Under the pieces are notes generated by a model, which was not told where the DNA came from, did not search any database, and saw only the letters and a list, made by a program, of their open reading frames with translations. The position numbers and the translations under genes were made by a program. 64,000 bases of DNA from Rhodococcus sp. HNM0563 (lineage in GTDB: Bacteria > Actinomycetota > Actinomycetes > Mycobacteriales > Mycobacteriaceae), in NCBI RefSeq assembly GCF_012726195.1, contig NZ_JAASAF010000008.1, positions 236,590-300,589 on the forward strand. Direction: 5' to 3'. Positions 55,557 to 64,000 of this stretch are shown in pieces (the first letter of the stretch is position 1; every line of letters starts with the position of its first letter).

Positions 55557-56372
55557 ATGTACGCAGCAAGCCGTGAGGCACTCGCTCATACGCGGTCCGC
55601 ACTGCAGTCCGCCTTGGGCTCGGGTGCCGAGACTGCCGCTGCGGCTCAGGCCGGCTCGGAACTGCTCTCGGTGGTCGAGGCGCTCGACAGCCAGCGAACC
55701 CTTCGCGGTGCGCTGGCCGACGCCTCGGCCCCCGCTGCCGTCCGCGAGACGTTGGCCGAGCAGGTCTTCGGGAGCAAGGTTTCGGCCGCAGCTCTCGCGA
55801 CCGTGAAAGCCGCGGTGGGCAAGGACTGGTCGGCGCAATCCGACCTGACCAACTCGCTCGTGCAGCTCGGTCGTGAGGCCCTGCTCCAGGCAGCAGCAAA
55901 CCAGGACCAGCTCGACACCGTCGAGGACGAGCTCTTCCGGCTCGGCCGCATCGTTGCAGGCAACGGCGAACTCGAGCAGGCTCTCTCCGATCGGAACACG
56001 TCGGTGGAGGCCAAGCGCGAGCTCCTGTCGCGTCTGCTCTACGGCAAGTCGACGGCGATCACCTCGACTCTCGCTGTCCATGCGGTCGGCCGCCTGAAGG
56101 CGTCCCCGGCCGACACGTTCGACGAGTTGTCGGCACTTGCCGCGACGCAGCGCGACCGGGCCGTGGCCCATGTGCGCAGCGCGGCCGCTCTCACCGGAGA
56201 GCAGTCGGACCGGCTTGCTGCGACGCTGACCCGCGTCTACGGGAAGCCTGTGACGGTGCACGTCGAGGTCGATCCCGAGCTTCTCAGTGGATTGGTCGTC
56301 CGGGTGGGCGACGAGGTCATCGACGGTACGGCGGCGGGGCGACTCGCGGCAGTGCGCAAGAGCCTCACGTAG
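55557..56372 (+). CDS. atpH: ATP synthase subunit delta, unfused
   Basis: A 271-residue OSCP/delta subunit, longer than the 177 of E. coli but without the N-terminal b-like membrane helix of mycobacterial AtpH (about 446 residues). The conserved C-terminal block [26 protein letters not shown] is present. It links the stator to the top of F1. ATG 55557 ([12 protein letters not shown]) follows GGAAAGTG at good distance; GTG 55548, overlapping the atpF stop, would add three residues. Confidence 0.93.
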   Translation: MYAASREALAHTRSALQSALGSGAETAAAAQAGSELLSVVEALDSQRTLRGALADASAPAAVRETLAEQVFGSKVSAAALATVKAAVGKDWSAQSDLTNSLVQLGREALLQAAANQDQLDTVEDELFRLGRIVAGNGELEQALSDRNTSVEAKRELLSRLLYGKSTAITSTLAVHAVGRLKASPADTFDELSALAATQRDRAVAHVRSAAALTGEQSDRLAATLTRVYGKPVTVHVEVDPELLSGLVVRVGDEVIDGTAAGRLAAVRKSLT

Positions 56373-56432
56373 TCCACTTCCGAACACACACCTAGATCTT
56401 TTCGAAGACCAGATACCGAGAGCAGGAAGAAC

Positions 56433-58076
56433 ATGGCGGAGCTGACGATCTCCTCCGACGAGATCCGTAGCGCGATTGACAATTACACCGCGAGCTACTC
56501 CCCGGAGGCCTCCCGCGAGGAGGTCGGCGTCGTCGTCGACACCAGTGACGGCATCGCGCACATCAGCGGTCTGCCGTCGGCGATGGCCAACGAGCTGCTG
56601 GAGTTCCCCGGTGGCGTGCTGGGCGTGGCCCTCAACCTCGAGGCAACCGAAATCGGTGCCGTGATCCTTGGTGACTTCCAGGGCATCGCGGAAGGCCAGG
56701 AAGTCAAGCGGACCGGCGACGTTCTGTCGGTGCCGGTGAGCGACAACTTCCTCGGACGTGTCGTGAACCCGCTCGGTCAGCCGATCGACGGCCTCGGCGA
56801 CATCGAAGCCGACGAGACCCGCGCCCTCGAGCTGCAGGCAGCGACCGTTCTGGAGCGTCAGCCCGTCGAGGAGCCGCTCCAGACAGGCATCAAGGCCATC
56901 GACGCGATGACCCCGATCGGCCGTGGCCAGCGTCAGCTCGTCATCGGCGACCGCAAGACGGGCAAGACCGCCGTCTGCATCGACGCGATCCTGAACCAGA
57001 AGGCGAACTGGGAGACGGGCGACCCGAAGCAGCAGGTCCGCTGCATCTACGTCGCAATCGGTCAGAAGGGTTCGACCATCGCGGGCGTCAAGCAGGCCCT
57101 CGAGGAGAACGGCGCGATGGAGTACACCACCATCGTCGCGGCTCCGGCCTCCGACTCCGCCGGCTTCAAGTGGCTCGCCCCCTACACCGGCTCGGCTCTC
57201 GGCCAGCACTGGATGTACCAGGGCAAGCACGTCCTCGTGGTGTTCGACGACCTCACCAAGCAGGCCGAGGCCTACCGTGCCATCTCCCTGCTGCTGCGTC
57301 GCCCGCCGGGACGTGAGGCTTACCCCGGTGACGTCTTCTACCTGCACTCGCGTCTGCTCGAGCGCTCCGCCAAGCTTTCCGACGAACTCGGTGGCGGCTC
57401 ACTGACGGCTCTGCCGATCATCGAGACCAAGGCGAACGACGTCTCGGCATACATCCCGACCAACGTCATCTCCATCACCGACGGCCAGGTCTTCCTCGAG
57501 TCCGACCTCTTCAACAAGGGCGTCCGTCCGGCGATCAACGTCGGTATCTCGGTCTCCCGTGTCGGTGGTGCCGCACAGACCAAGGGCATGAAGAAGGTCT
57601 CCGGCTCGCTCCGTCTCGAGCTCGCGCAGTTCCGTGAGCTCGAAGGCTTCGCTGCCTTCGCATCCGACCTCGACGCTGCCTCCAAGGCTCAGCTCGAGCG
57701 CGGCCAGCGACTGGTCGAGCTGCTCAAGCAGGACCAGTATTCGCCGATCGCTGTCGAGGACCAGATCGTCTCGATCTACCTCGCCGGTGAAGGTGTCTTC
57801 GACTCCGTCCCGGTCGCCGACATCCGTCGCTTCGAGGCTGAGCTTCTCGAGGACCTGCACCGCAACGCTGCAGGCGCCTACGAGCAGATCGCCGGCGGCA
57901 AGGCACTGACCGACGAGTCCGCCGACGCCTTCAAGGCAGCAACCGAGAAGTTCAAGGAAGGCTTCATCGCCTCCGACGGCAGCCGCGTCGTGAACGACCC
58001 CGAGGCCGAGGCTCTCGGAGCCGACGAGGTCGAGCAGGAGCAGGTCTCCGTCAAGCGCACCTCCGTACGCAAGTGA
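56433..58076 (+). CDS. atpA: ATP synthase subunit alpha with C-terminal extension
   Basis: A 547-residue F1 subunit. Walker A is [10 protein letters not shown] near residue 172, and the alpha signature [14 protein letters not shown] is near 370. Compared with the 513-residue E. coli chain it has about 35 extra residues at the C-terminus (from about 510; acidic with [14 protein letters not shown] at the end), like the mycobacterial extension that suppresses ATP hydrolysis. It follows atpH by 60 bp. Confidence 0.96.
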   Translation: MAELTISSDEIRSAIDNYTASYSPEASREEVGVVVDTSDGIAHISGLPSAMANELLEFPGGVLGVALNLEATEIGAVILGDFQGIAEGQEVKRTGDVLSVPVSDNFLGRVVNPLGQPIDGLGDIEADETRALELQAATVLERQPVEEPLQTGIKAIDAMTPIGRGQRQLVIGDRKTGKTAVCIDAILNQKANWETGDPKQQVRCIYVAIGQKGSTIAGVKQALEENGAMEYTTIVAAPASDSAGFKWLAPYTGSALGQHWMYQGKHVLVVFDDLTKQAEAYRAISLLLRRPPGREAYPGDVFYLHSRLLERSAKLSDELGGGSLTALPIIETKANDVSAYIPTNVISITDGQVFLESDLFNKGVRPAINVGISVSRVGGAAQTKGMKKVSGSLRLELAQFRELEGFAAFASDLDAASKAQLERGQRLVELLKQDQYSPIAVEDQIVSIYLAGEGVFDSVPVADIRRFEAELLEDLHRNAAGAYEQIAGGKALTDESADAFKAATEKFKEGFIASDGSRVVNDPEAEALGADEVEQEQVSVKRTSVRK

Positions 58077-58124
58077 GCGTGGAGACCATGACCCAGCGTC
58101 CAGTGAAGGGAGTGTGATCGACGA

Positions 58125-59099
58125 ATGGCGAACTTGCGTGAGCTCCGCTCGCGGATCAAGTCGGTCAACTCGACCAAGAAGATCACCAAGGCGCAGGAAC
58201 TGATCGCGACGTCGCGCATCACGAAGGCTCAGGCCCGAGTGGCAGCATCCAAGCCGTACGCCGAGGAGATCACCAAGGTCCTCTCGGAACTGGCGAGCGC
58301 GTCCGCGTCGTTGGATCACCCCCTGCTCAACGAGCGCGAGAACCCGAAGCGTGCCGCAGTGCTGGTCGTGACCAGTGACCGCGGTATGGCCGGTGGTTAC
58401 AACTCCAACGTCCTCAAGGAGGCGGAGGAGCTTCGCCAGTTGCTGATCAGCGAGGGCAAAGAGCCCGTGCTGTATGTGCTGGGCGGTAAAGGTCTGGCGT
58501 TCTACACGTTCCGTGAGCGTGCGGTTGCCGGTGCGTGGACGGGGTTCTCGCAGGAGCCCCGGTACACCGACGCCGCGAAGGCAAGCCGGCATCTGGTCGA
58601 GCTGTTCATGGCCGGTTCCGGTTCCGAGGTTCCCGCTCCGAATGGAGACGGCACCATCGAGGGCGTCGACGAGCTTCACATCGTCTACACCCGGTTCGTG
58701 TCCATGCTGACCCAGACCCCCGAGGTGCGTCGCATGGCGCCTCTCGAGGTGAGCGTCACCGAGGACGAGATCGAACTGGGCGAAGACATGCTCAGCGACG
58801 GTCATCGTGACTCCGGACCTCGGCCCGACTACAACTTCGAGCCCGAAGCCGGCACGCTCCTTGCCGCGCTTCTGCCGAAGTACATCAGCACGCGAATCTT
58901 CGCGTCGCTGCTGGACGCAGCAGCCTCCGAGTCGGCTGCCCGTCGTACCGCGATGAAGGCCGCGACCGACAACGCCACGGAACTGGTGAACACCCTCAGC
59001 CGTCAGGCCAACCAGGCCCGCCAGGCCCAGATCACCCAGGAAATCAGCGAGATCGTCGGCGGTGCCGGTGCGCTCGCCTCGAGTGCAGGAAGTGACTGA
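58125..59099 (+). CDS. atpG: ATP synthase subunit gamma with actinobacterial loop
   Basis: A 324-residue rotor subunit. N- and C-terminal coiled-coil helices ([38 protein letters not shown]) flank the Rossmann-like domain with [16 protein letters not shown]. Residues about 163-180 ([18 protein letters not shown]) form an insertion absent from E. coli and corresponding to the gamma loop of mycobacteria, which affects coupling. The ATG at 58125 lies 48 bp after atpA. Confidence 0.95.
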   Translation: MANLRELRSRIKSVNSTKKITKAQELIATSRITKAQARVAASKPYAEEITKVLSELASASASLDHPLLNERENPKRAAVLVVTSDRGMAGGYNSNVLKEAEELRQLLISEGKEPVLYVLGGKGLAFYTFRERAVAGAWTGFSQEPRYTDAAKASRHLVELFMAGSGSEVPAPNGDGTIEGVDELHIVYTRFVSMLTQTPEVRRMAPLEVSVTEDEIELGEDMLSDGHRDSGPRPDYNFEPEAGTLLAALLPKYISTRIFASLLDAAASESAARRTAMKAATDNATELVNTLSRQANQARQAQITQEISEIVGGAGALASSAGSD

Positions 59100-60554
<1,455 letters not shown>

Positions 60555-60560
60555 GCCGCG

Positions 60561-60926
60561 ATGGCTGAAATGACCGTGGACGTCGTCGCTGTCGAGGAGC
60601 GCCTGTGGTCCGGGACGGCGACGCTGGTCACCGCTCAGACCACCGAAGGTGAGATCGGCGTGATGGCCGGTCACGAGCCGGTCCTCGGCCAGCTCGTCGA
60701 AGGTGGCGTCGTGTCCATCAAGACCGCGGACGGCGAGCGTATCGTCCTCGCGGTGCACGGTGGGTTCCTTTCGGTGACCGCGACGACGGTTACCGTGCTG
60801 GCGGAATCTGCAGATCTGGTGGAGACCATCGACGTCGAGGCGGCCAAGGCCGTTCTGGCCGAGAGCCAGGACGAGGCCGAGATCGCGGTGGCCAAGGGGC
60901 GCTTGCGCGCCGTCGAGCGAGCCTGA
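60561..60926 (+). CDS. atpC: ATP synthase subunit epsilon
   Basis: A 121-residue rotor subunit: the N-terminal beta sandwich ([20 protein letters not shown] ... [15 protein letters not shown]) and a single short C-terminal helical part ([22 protein letters not shown]). The short C-terminus resembles the mycobacterial form rather than the two-helix inhibitory tail of E. coli. It closes the eight-gene operon; DUF2550 follows 39 bp later. Confidence 0.95.
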   Translation: MAEMTVDVVAVEERLWSGTATLVTAQTTEGEIGVMAGHEPVLGQLVEGGVVSIKTADGERIVLAVHGGFLSVTATTVTVLAESADLVETIDVEAAKAVLAESQDEAEIAVAKGRLRAVERA

Positions 60927-60965
60927 GCAAGACAACAAGGAAAGCCGCGACGGAGCCGACGAGCA

Positions 60966-61400
60966 GTGTCAGTAGGAATGATCGTTCTCATCATCCTGGT
61001 GTTGCTGCTCGCGGCTGCCGTCGCGGCTCTTCTTTTTCGCTTCATCAAGTTGCGTCGCGGTGGTACCGCCGCAATCGTGCGTGTCATGCCACGCAGCAGT
61101 GGTTCCGGCTGGAGACACGGGATCATCCGCTACGGCGACAACACACTCGTCTTCTACAAGCTTTCGAGCATCAAGCCGGGCCCGGATTCGCGAATGAGTC
61201 GCCAGGGCATCGATGTGCGGTCCCGACGTTCTCCTGAGGGCAGCGAATTCGACATCATGACCGACGACATCGTCATTCTCGACATCGTCGACAATGACAG
61301 CAATTTCGAGGTGGCACTCGACAGCGGCGCACGCACGGCGTTCCTGTCCTGGCTCGAGTCCAGGCCGGACGAACGTTCGCAGCGCCGCCGCCTCGGGTGA
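60966..61400 (+). CDS. DUF2550 membrane protein (Rv1312-like)
   Basis: A 144-residue protein with one N-terminal transmembrane helix (MIVLIILVLLLAAAVAALLF, residues 5-24) and a cytoplasmic or external domain of beta type containing GWRHGIIRYGDNTLVFYKLSS and SRMSRQGIDVRSRR. The family is restricted to actinobacteria and sits after atpC in many of them; its role is unknown. The start is GTG at 60966. It is probably co-transcribed with the ATP synthase genes. Confidence 0.88.
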   Translation: MSVGMIVLIILVLLLAAAVAALLFRFIKLRRGGTAAIVRVMPRSSGSGWRHGIIRYGDNTLVFYKLSSIKPGPDSRMSRQGIDVRSRRSPEGSEFDIMTDDIVILDIVDNDSNFEVALDSGARTAFLSWLESRPDERSQRRRLG

Positions 61401-61412
61401 GCCTGCCCTTAG
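61395..61412. terminator. short hairpin at the convergent ends of DUF2550 and ATR genes
   Basis: GAGCCT (61395-61400) and AGGCTC (61407-61412) form a 6-bp stem with loop GCCCTT, spanning the stop codons of the two convergent genes. The stem is short, so terminator function is tentative. Confidence 0.35.
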
Positions 61413-61981
61413 GCTCCCGCGCCGGGCTTCCAGAGCACGTCACCATCCGGATTGGTGATCCGGCTGAGAATGAACAAAAGGTCGGACAGCCGGTTTAGGT
61501 ACTTCGCGGGGAGAACACTCGTGGTGTCCGGCGCGGCGTCGACTGCAGCCCACGCTGCTCGTTCCGCGCGGCGTGCCACAGTGCGTGCCGTGTGCAGTAG
61601 CGCTGCTGCTGCAGTGCCCCCGGGAAGAATGAACGAATTCAGCGGTTCGAGCTCCTCGTTGAATTCGTCGCACCAGCGTTCGAGTCGGTCGATGTACTCC
61701 TGTGTGATCCGCAGCGGCGGATACTTGGGGTCTTCGACGACCGGAGTGGACAGGTCGGCGCCTGCGTCGAACAGATCGTTCTGGATCTGCTGGATTACCG
61801 GGACCAGACGGTCCGGAACGGACCCGAGTGCGAGCGCTACACCCAAAGCCGCATTGGTCTCGTCGCAGTCGGCATACGCGACCAACCGTGCGTCGTTCTT
61901 CGATACTCGGGAGAAGTCGCTGAGGCCCGTAGTTCCGTCGTCGCCGGTGCGGGTGTAGATCCTTGTGAGGTGGACAGCCAT
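61409..61981 (-). CDS. cob(I)alamin adenosyltransferase (PduO type)
   Basis: A 190-residue enzyme. The ATP-binding N-terminus [20 protein letters not shown], the [13 protein letters not shown] block near 38-50 and the C-terminal [12 protein letters not shown] and [15 protein letters not shown] motifs are typical of PduO-type adenosyltransferases, which make coenzyme B12, needed for methylmalonyl-CoA mutase downstream of propionyl-CoA. ATG 61981 is used. It is divergent from murA with 57 bp between them, the position of Rv1314c in M. tuberculosis. Confidence 0.92.
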   Translation of the reverse strand: MAVHLTRIYTRTGDDGTTGLSDFSRVSKNDARLVAYADCDETNAALGVALALGSVPDRLVPVIQQIQNDLFDAGADLSTPVVEDPKYPPLRITQEYIDRLERWCDEFNEELEPLNSFILPGGTAAAALLHTARTVARRAERAAWAAVDAAPDTTSVLPAKYLNRLSDLLFILSRITNPDGDVLWKPGAGA

Positions 61982-62038
61982 GGCCGCCACGGTACCGGCT
62001 CCGATGCAGTCGGAGTGACCTGGTTACGCTGTGTCGTT

Positions 62039-63301
62039 GTGAGTGAACGCTTTCTTGTGACCGGCGGTAGCCGGCTGGTCGGTGACGTCCGTGTCGGCGG
62101 TGCCAAGAACAGTGTGCTCAAACTGATGGCAGCGGCCCTTCTGGCCGAGGGCACCAGCACGATCACGAATTGCCCGGACATCCTCGACGTCCCCCTGATG
62201 GCCGATGTGCTGCGCGGACTCGGCTGCGAGGTAGTGCTCGAGGGCGACGAAGTTCGCATCACGACGCCTGCGCAACCCGAATACCACGCTGACTTCGCTG
62301 CGGTTCGGCAGTTCCGCGCATCCGTGTGCGTGCTCGGTCCGTTGGTCGCGCGGTGCAGGCGCGCGGTAGTGGCACTGCCCGGTGGCGATGCGATCGGCTC
62401 CCGTCCTCTCGATATGCACCAGACAGGGCTTCGGCTCCTCGGTGCACAAAGCTCGATCGAGCACGGATGTGTGGTGGCCGAGGCCGAGGATCTGCGCGGC
62501 GCTGCGATCCGGTTGGCGTTCCCGTCTGTCGGCGCGACCGAGAACATCCTCATGGCTGCTGTTCTGGCCAAGGGAGAGACCACGATCGACAATGCAGCTC
62601 GTGAACCCGAGATTGTCGATCTGTGCACGATGCTGGTCCAGATGGGTGCACGAATCACCGGCGCCGGAAGCACGACGCTTCATATCGTGGGTGTGCCTTC
62701 GCTTCAGCCCGCTACGCATCGGTGCATCGGCGATCGTATCGTGGCGGCCACATGGGGAATCGCCGCAGTCATGACCCGGGGCGACATGGTCGTGCGCGGA
62801 GTGAACCCGAAGCATCTCGCATTGGTCCTCGAGAAACTTCGGGGTGCAGGTGCGGAGGTGACACCGCACATGGACGGGTTCCACGTGGTCCAGAACGACC
62901 GGCCTCGCGCGGTCAACTTCGCGACGCTGCCGTACCCGGGGTTTCCGACCGACCTTCAGCCGATGGCGATCGGACTGGCCGCGGTCGCCGACGGAACGTC
63001 GATGATCACCGAGAACGTCTTCGAAGCGCGCTTCCGATTTGTCGAGGAGATGATCCGCCTCGGTGCAGACGCGCGTACCGACGGACACCACGCTGTCGTA
63101 CGGGGCGTCGAAGAACTGTCGAGCGCCCCCGTGTGGGCATCGGACATCCGTGCCGGAGCGGGACTCGTCCTCGCGGGTCTGTGCGCCGATGGCGTGACCG
63201 AGGTCCACGACGTCTATCACATAGATCGCGGGTATCCGAGGTTCGTGGAGATCCTGAGCGAGCTCGGAGGAAGCATCGAGCGTGTCGGTAGCGAGGACTG
63301 A
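62039..63301 (+). CDS. murA: UDP-N-acetylglucosamine 1-carboxyvinyltransferase, Asp variant
   Basis: A 420-residue enzyme of the first committed step of peptidoglycan synthesis. [16 protein letters not shown] (Lys22, Asn23) binds the substrates. In the active loop [15 protein letters not shown] the usual catalytic Cys (Cys115 in E. coli) is Asp117, as in mycobacteria, which makes the enzyme insensitive to fosfomycin. The GTG at 62039 ([13 protein letters not shown]) fits the family. murA directly precedes the rRNA operon as in M. tuberculosis. Confidence 0.95.
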   Translation: MSERFLVTGGSRLVGDVRVGGAKNSVLKLMAAALLAEGTSTITNCPDILDVPLMADVLRGLGCEVVLEGDEVRITTPAQPEYHADFAAVRQFRASVCVLGPLVARCRRAVVALPGGDAIGSRPLDMHQTGLRLLGAQSSIEHGCVVAEAEDLRGAAIRLAFPSVGATENILMAAVLAKGETTIDNAAREPEIVDLCTMLVQMGARITGAGSTTLHIVGVPSLQPATHRCIGDRIVAATWGIAAVMTRGDMVVRGVNPKHLALVLEKLRGAGAEVTPHMDGFHVVQNDRPRAVNFATLPYPGFPTDLQPMAIGLAAVADGTSMITENVFEARFRFVEEMIRLGADARTDGHHAVVRGVEELSSAPVWASDIRAGAGLVLAGLCADGVTEVHDVYHIDRGYPRFVEILSELGGSIERVGSED

Positions 63302-63648
63302 CATCCACTCCGTCCCCTCGAACGGGGAAACCTTCTGACCTTGGAAGGTGACGGTCGGCGAACACCTGATCGCCCAACGGTCCCACCGACATCTGTGCGT
63401 CCAAGGTATACGGCGCTGCCGGTATCCACATCATGCGCGATGAAACCCGCGGCTTTGAAGGTGCGCCACGTCCGTTGAACATCGAAATCCCCTGCGATAT
63501 CGGGTTGTTCGTCGAGCGTTGGCATCCTTCGGCGGGACGTCCTGCAGTGCTGTGCTGCGCGTCACCAAGGCCGAACTGTTCGCGGACGGGCCGGTATCGG
63601 GAGCGTGACCTGGGTGAATGCCGGATGGAAACCGTTCTACCAGCGGGT
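63302..63648 (+). other. region between murA and the rrn promoters
   Basis: About 350 bp without a recognisable gene. A small hairpin (TCCCC at 63313 / GGGGA at 63324) lies just after the murA stop. Open frames on both strands here have no family similarity or clear ribosome sites that I can see. The region may hold upstream elements of the rRNA promoters. Confidence 0.4.
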
Positions 63649-63678
63649 TTGGCAGTCCGTTCACAGTCGCGTAACTTA
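63649..63678 (+). promoter_or_regulatory. candidate rrn promoter, distal
   Basis: TTGGCA (63649-63654), an 18-bp spacer and TAACTT (63673-63678). It lies about 200 bp before the antitermination hairpin, consistent with a first rRNA operon promoter of SigA type. Confidence 0.5.
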
Positions 63679-63756
63679 TTCCAGGTCAGAGCGACACGGA
63701 CACCGACCCGGACCGCAAGGTCAGGGACAACGAGGTTGGACGAAGGCGCCTGAAAG

Positions 63757-63786
63757 TTTCACCGGCCGTCAATCTTCTGGTAAGGT
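63757..63786 (+). promoter_or_regulatory. candidate rrn promoter, proximal
   Basis: TTTCAC (63757-63762), an 18-bp spacer and TAAGGT (63781-63786). Transcripts from here would begin about 85 nt before the antitermination hairpin. The pair of tandem promoters is the common layout for actinobacterial rRNA operons. Confidence 0.5.
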
Positions 63787-63845
63787 TGGAGGCCGCACCA
63801 CTTCCGAAAGTGGTTGCGAGAACGAGCAAGTAACCCCCGAGAGAA

Positions 63846-63960
63846 CGGACAATTGTCCGAGATCAACGGTGTGTGCGTGTTCTTTGAGAACTCAACAGTG
63901 TGCCGATGAATGTCAGTGCCAATTATTTTTGGTGCGATCACCGAAATTGTTTCGGTGATC
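63846..63960 (+). other. rRNA operon leader with antitermination and processing hairpins
   Basis: Three structures follow each other: the palindrome CGGACAATTGTCCG (63846-63859), the hairpin GTTCTTTGAGAAC (63879-63891) followed by CTCAACAGTG, which is the box B/box A-like leader motif found before 16S genes of mycobacteria and relatives, and an 11-bp perfect stem-loop (63936-63946 with 63950-63960, loop TTG). The 16S gene is not reached by base 64000. Confidence 0.8.
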
Positions 63961-64000
63961 GAATTGTGCTGATCATCACATTCTTCCGTCTGTGGTGGTC

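Noticed and set aside
63431..63753. Short open frames on both strands between murA and the rrn promoters
   Set aside because: No ribosome site, family similarity or consistent codon usage; they overlap each other and the promoter region.
63961..64000. Start of the 16S rRNA gene
   Set aside because: The usual first bases of 16S (GAGTTTGATC-type motif) are not seen before base 64000; only the leader is in the window.

Overview
The window is high-GC chromosomal DNA from a mycolic-acid actinobacterium of the Rhodococcus/Nocardia group. This rests on gene order, protein similarity from memory, many GTG starts, ATGA/GTGA start-stop overlaps, and regulatory sites of mycobacterial type. The right half follows the order known from Mycobacterium tuberculosis (argS-lysA-hom-thrC-thrB-rho-rpmE-prfA-prmC-sua5-wecA-atp operon-DUF2550-ATR-murA-rrn). 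Two details point away from Mycobacterium itself: the ATP synthase delta subunit is a free protein rather than a b-delta fusion, and AtpB is of the Rhodococcus type. No plasmid, phage, transposon or CRISPR signature was seen.

Layout. 1-1790: end of an ABC-2 exporter operon. 1802-5340: a tight minus-strand cluster of small enzymes (GNAT, S51 peptidase, mycothiol-dependent isomerase family, HIT, SIRT5-like sirtuin, a 44-residue zinc ribbon, DUF488). 5598-8540: split proton-translocating transhydrogenase pntAA-pntAB-pntB, ending in a strong hairpin. 8538-9674: MFS transporter. 9712-13741: branched-chain keto-acid dehydrogenase genes (E1alpha, E1beta, E2) facing an Lrp/AsnC regulator. 13769-20014: mixed single genes (thioesterase, sulfurtransferase, DUF5995, shikimate-dehydrogenase-like, crotonase, membrane-anchored HNH nuclease, unknown 108-residue protein, quinone oxidoreductase). 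20065-23672: SNF2 helicase (HelZ-like) coupled to a SWIM zinc-finger protein. 23814-29253: valine catabolic operon mmsA-acad-hibch-mmsB-ech. 29316-31689: MarR regulator, iron-siderophore lipoprotein behind an IdeR box, low-molecular-weight phosphatase. 31674-36041: sulfotransferase, SDR and DUF1214 genes divergent from an unusual CysQ fusion, with a perfect KstR box between them. 36110-38923: metallo-beta-lactamase-fold hydrolase, tRNA-Arg(CCG), DUF305 and DUF3105 membrane proteins. 39056-45504: argS and the lysine/threonine block. 45945-53520: rho, rpmE, prfA, prmC, sua5, wecA and an AtpI-like gene. 53835-60926: complete ATP synthase operon. 60966-63301: DUF2550, cobalamin adenosyltransferase and murA. 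63302-64000: promoter and leader of an rRNA operon; the 16S gene itself lies beyond the end.

How the genes work together. The keto-acid dehydrogenase and the mms operon together cover most of valine breakdown from 2-ketoisovalerate to propionyl-CoA; only E3 and the transaminase are missing. The KstR-flanked block looks like the Rv3531c-Rv3530c-Rv3529c part of the cholesterol regulon. Its partner across the box is a CysQ nucleotidase that could remove the PAP made by the sulfotransferase and carries an unexpected C-terminal domain; I regard this pair as the most interesting observation here. The right half is housekeeping: aspartate-family amino acids, transcription and translation termination, cell-wall precursors, energy production and ribosomes.
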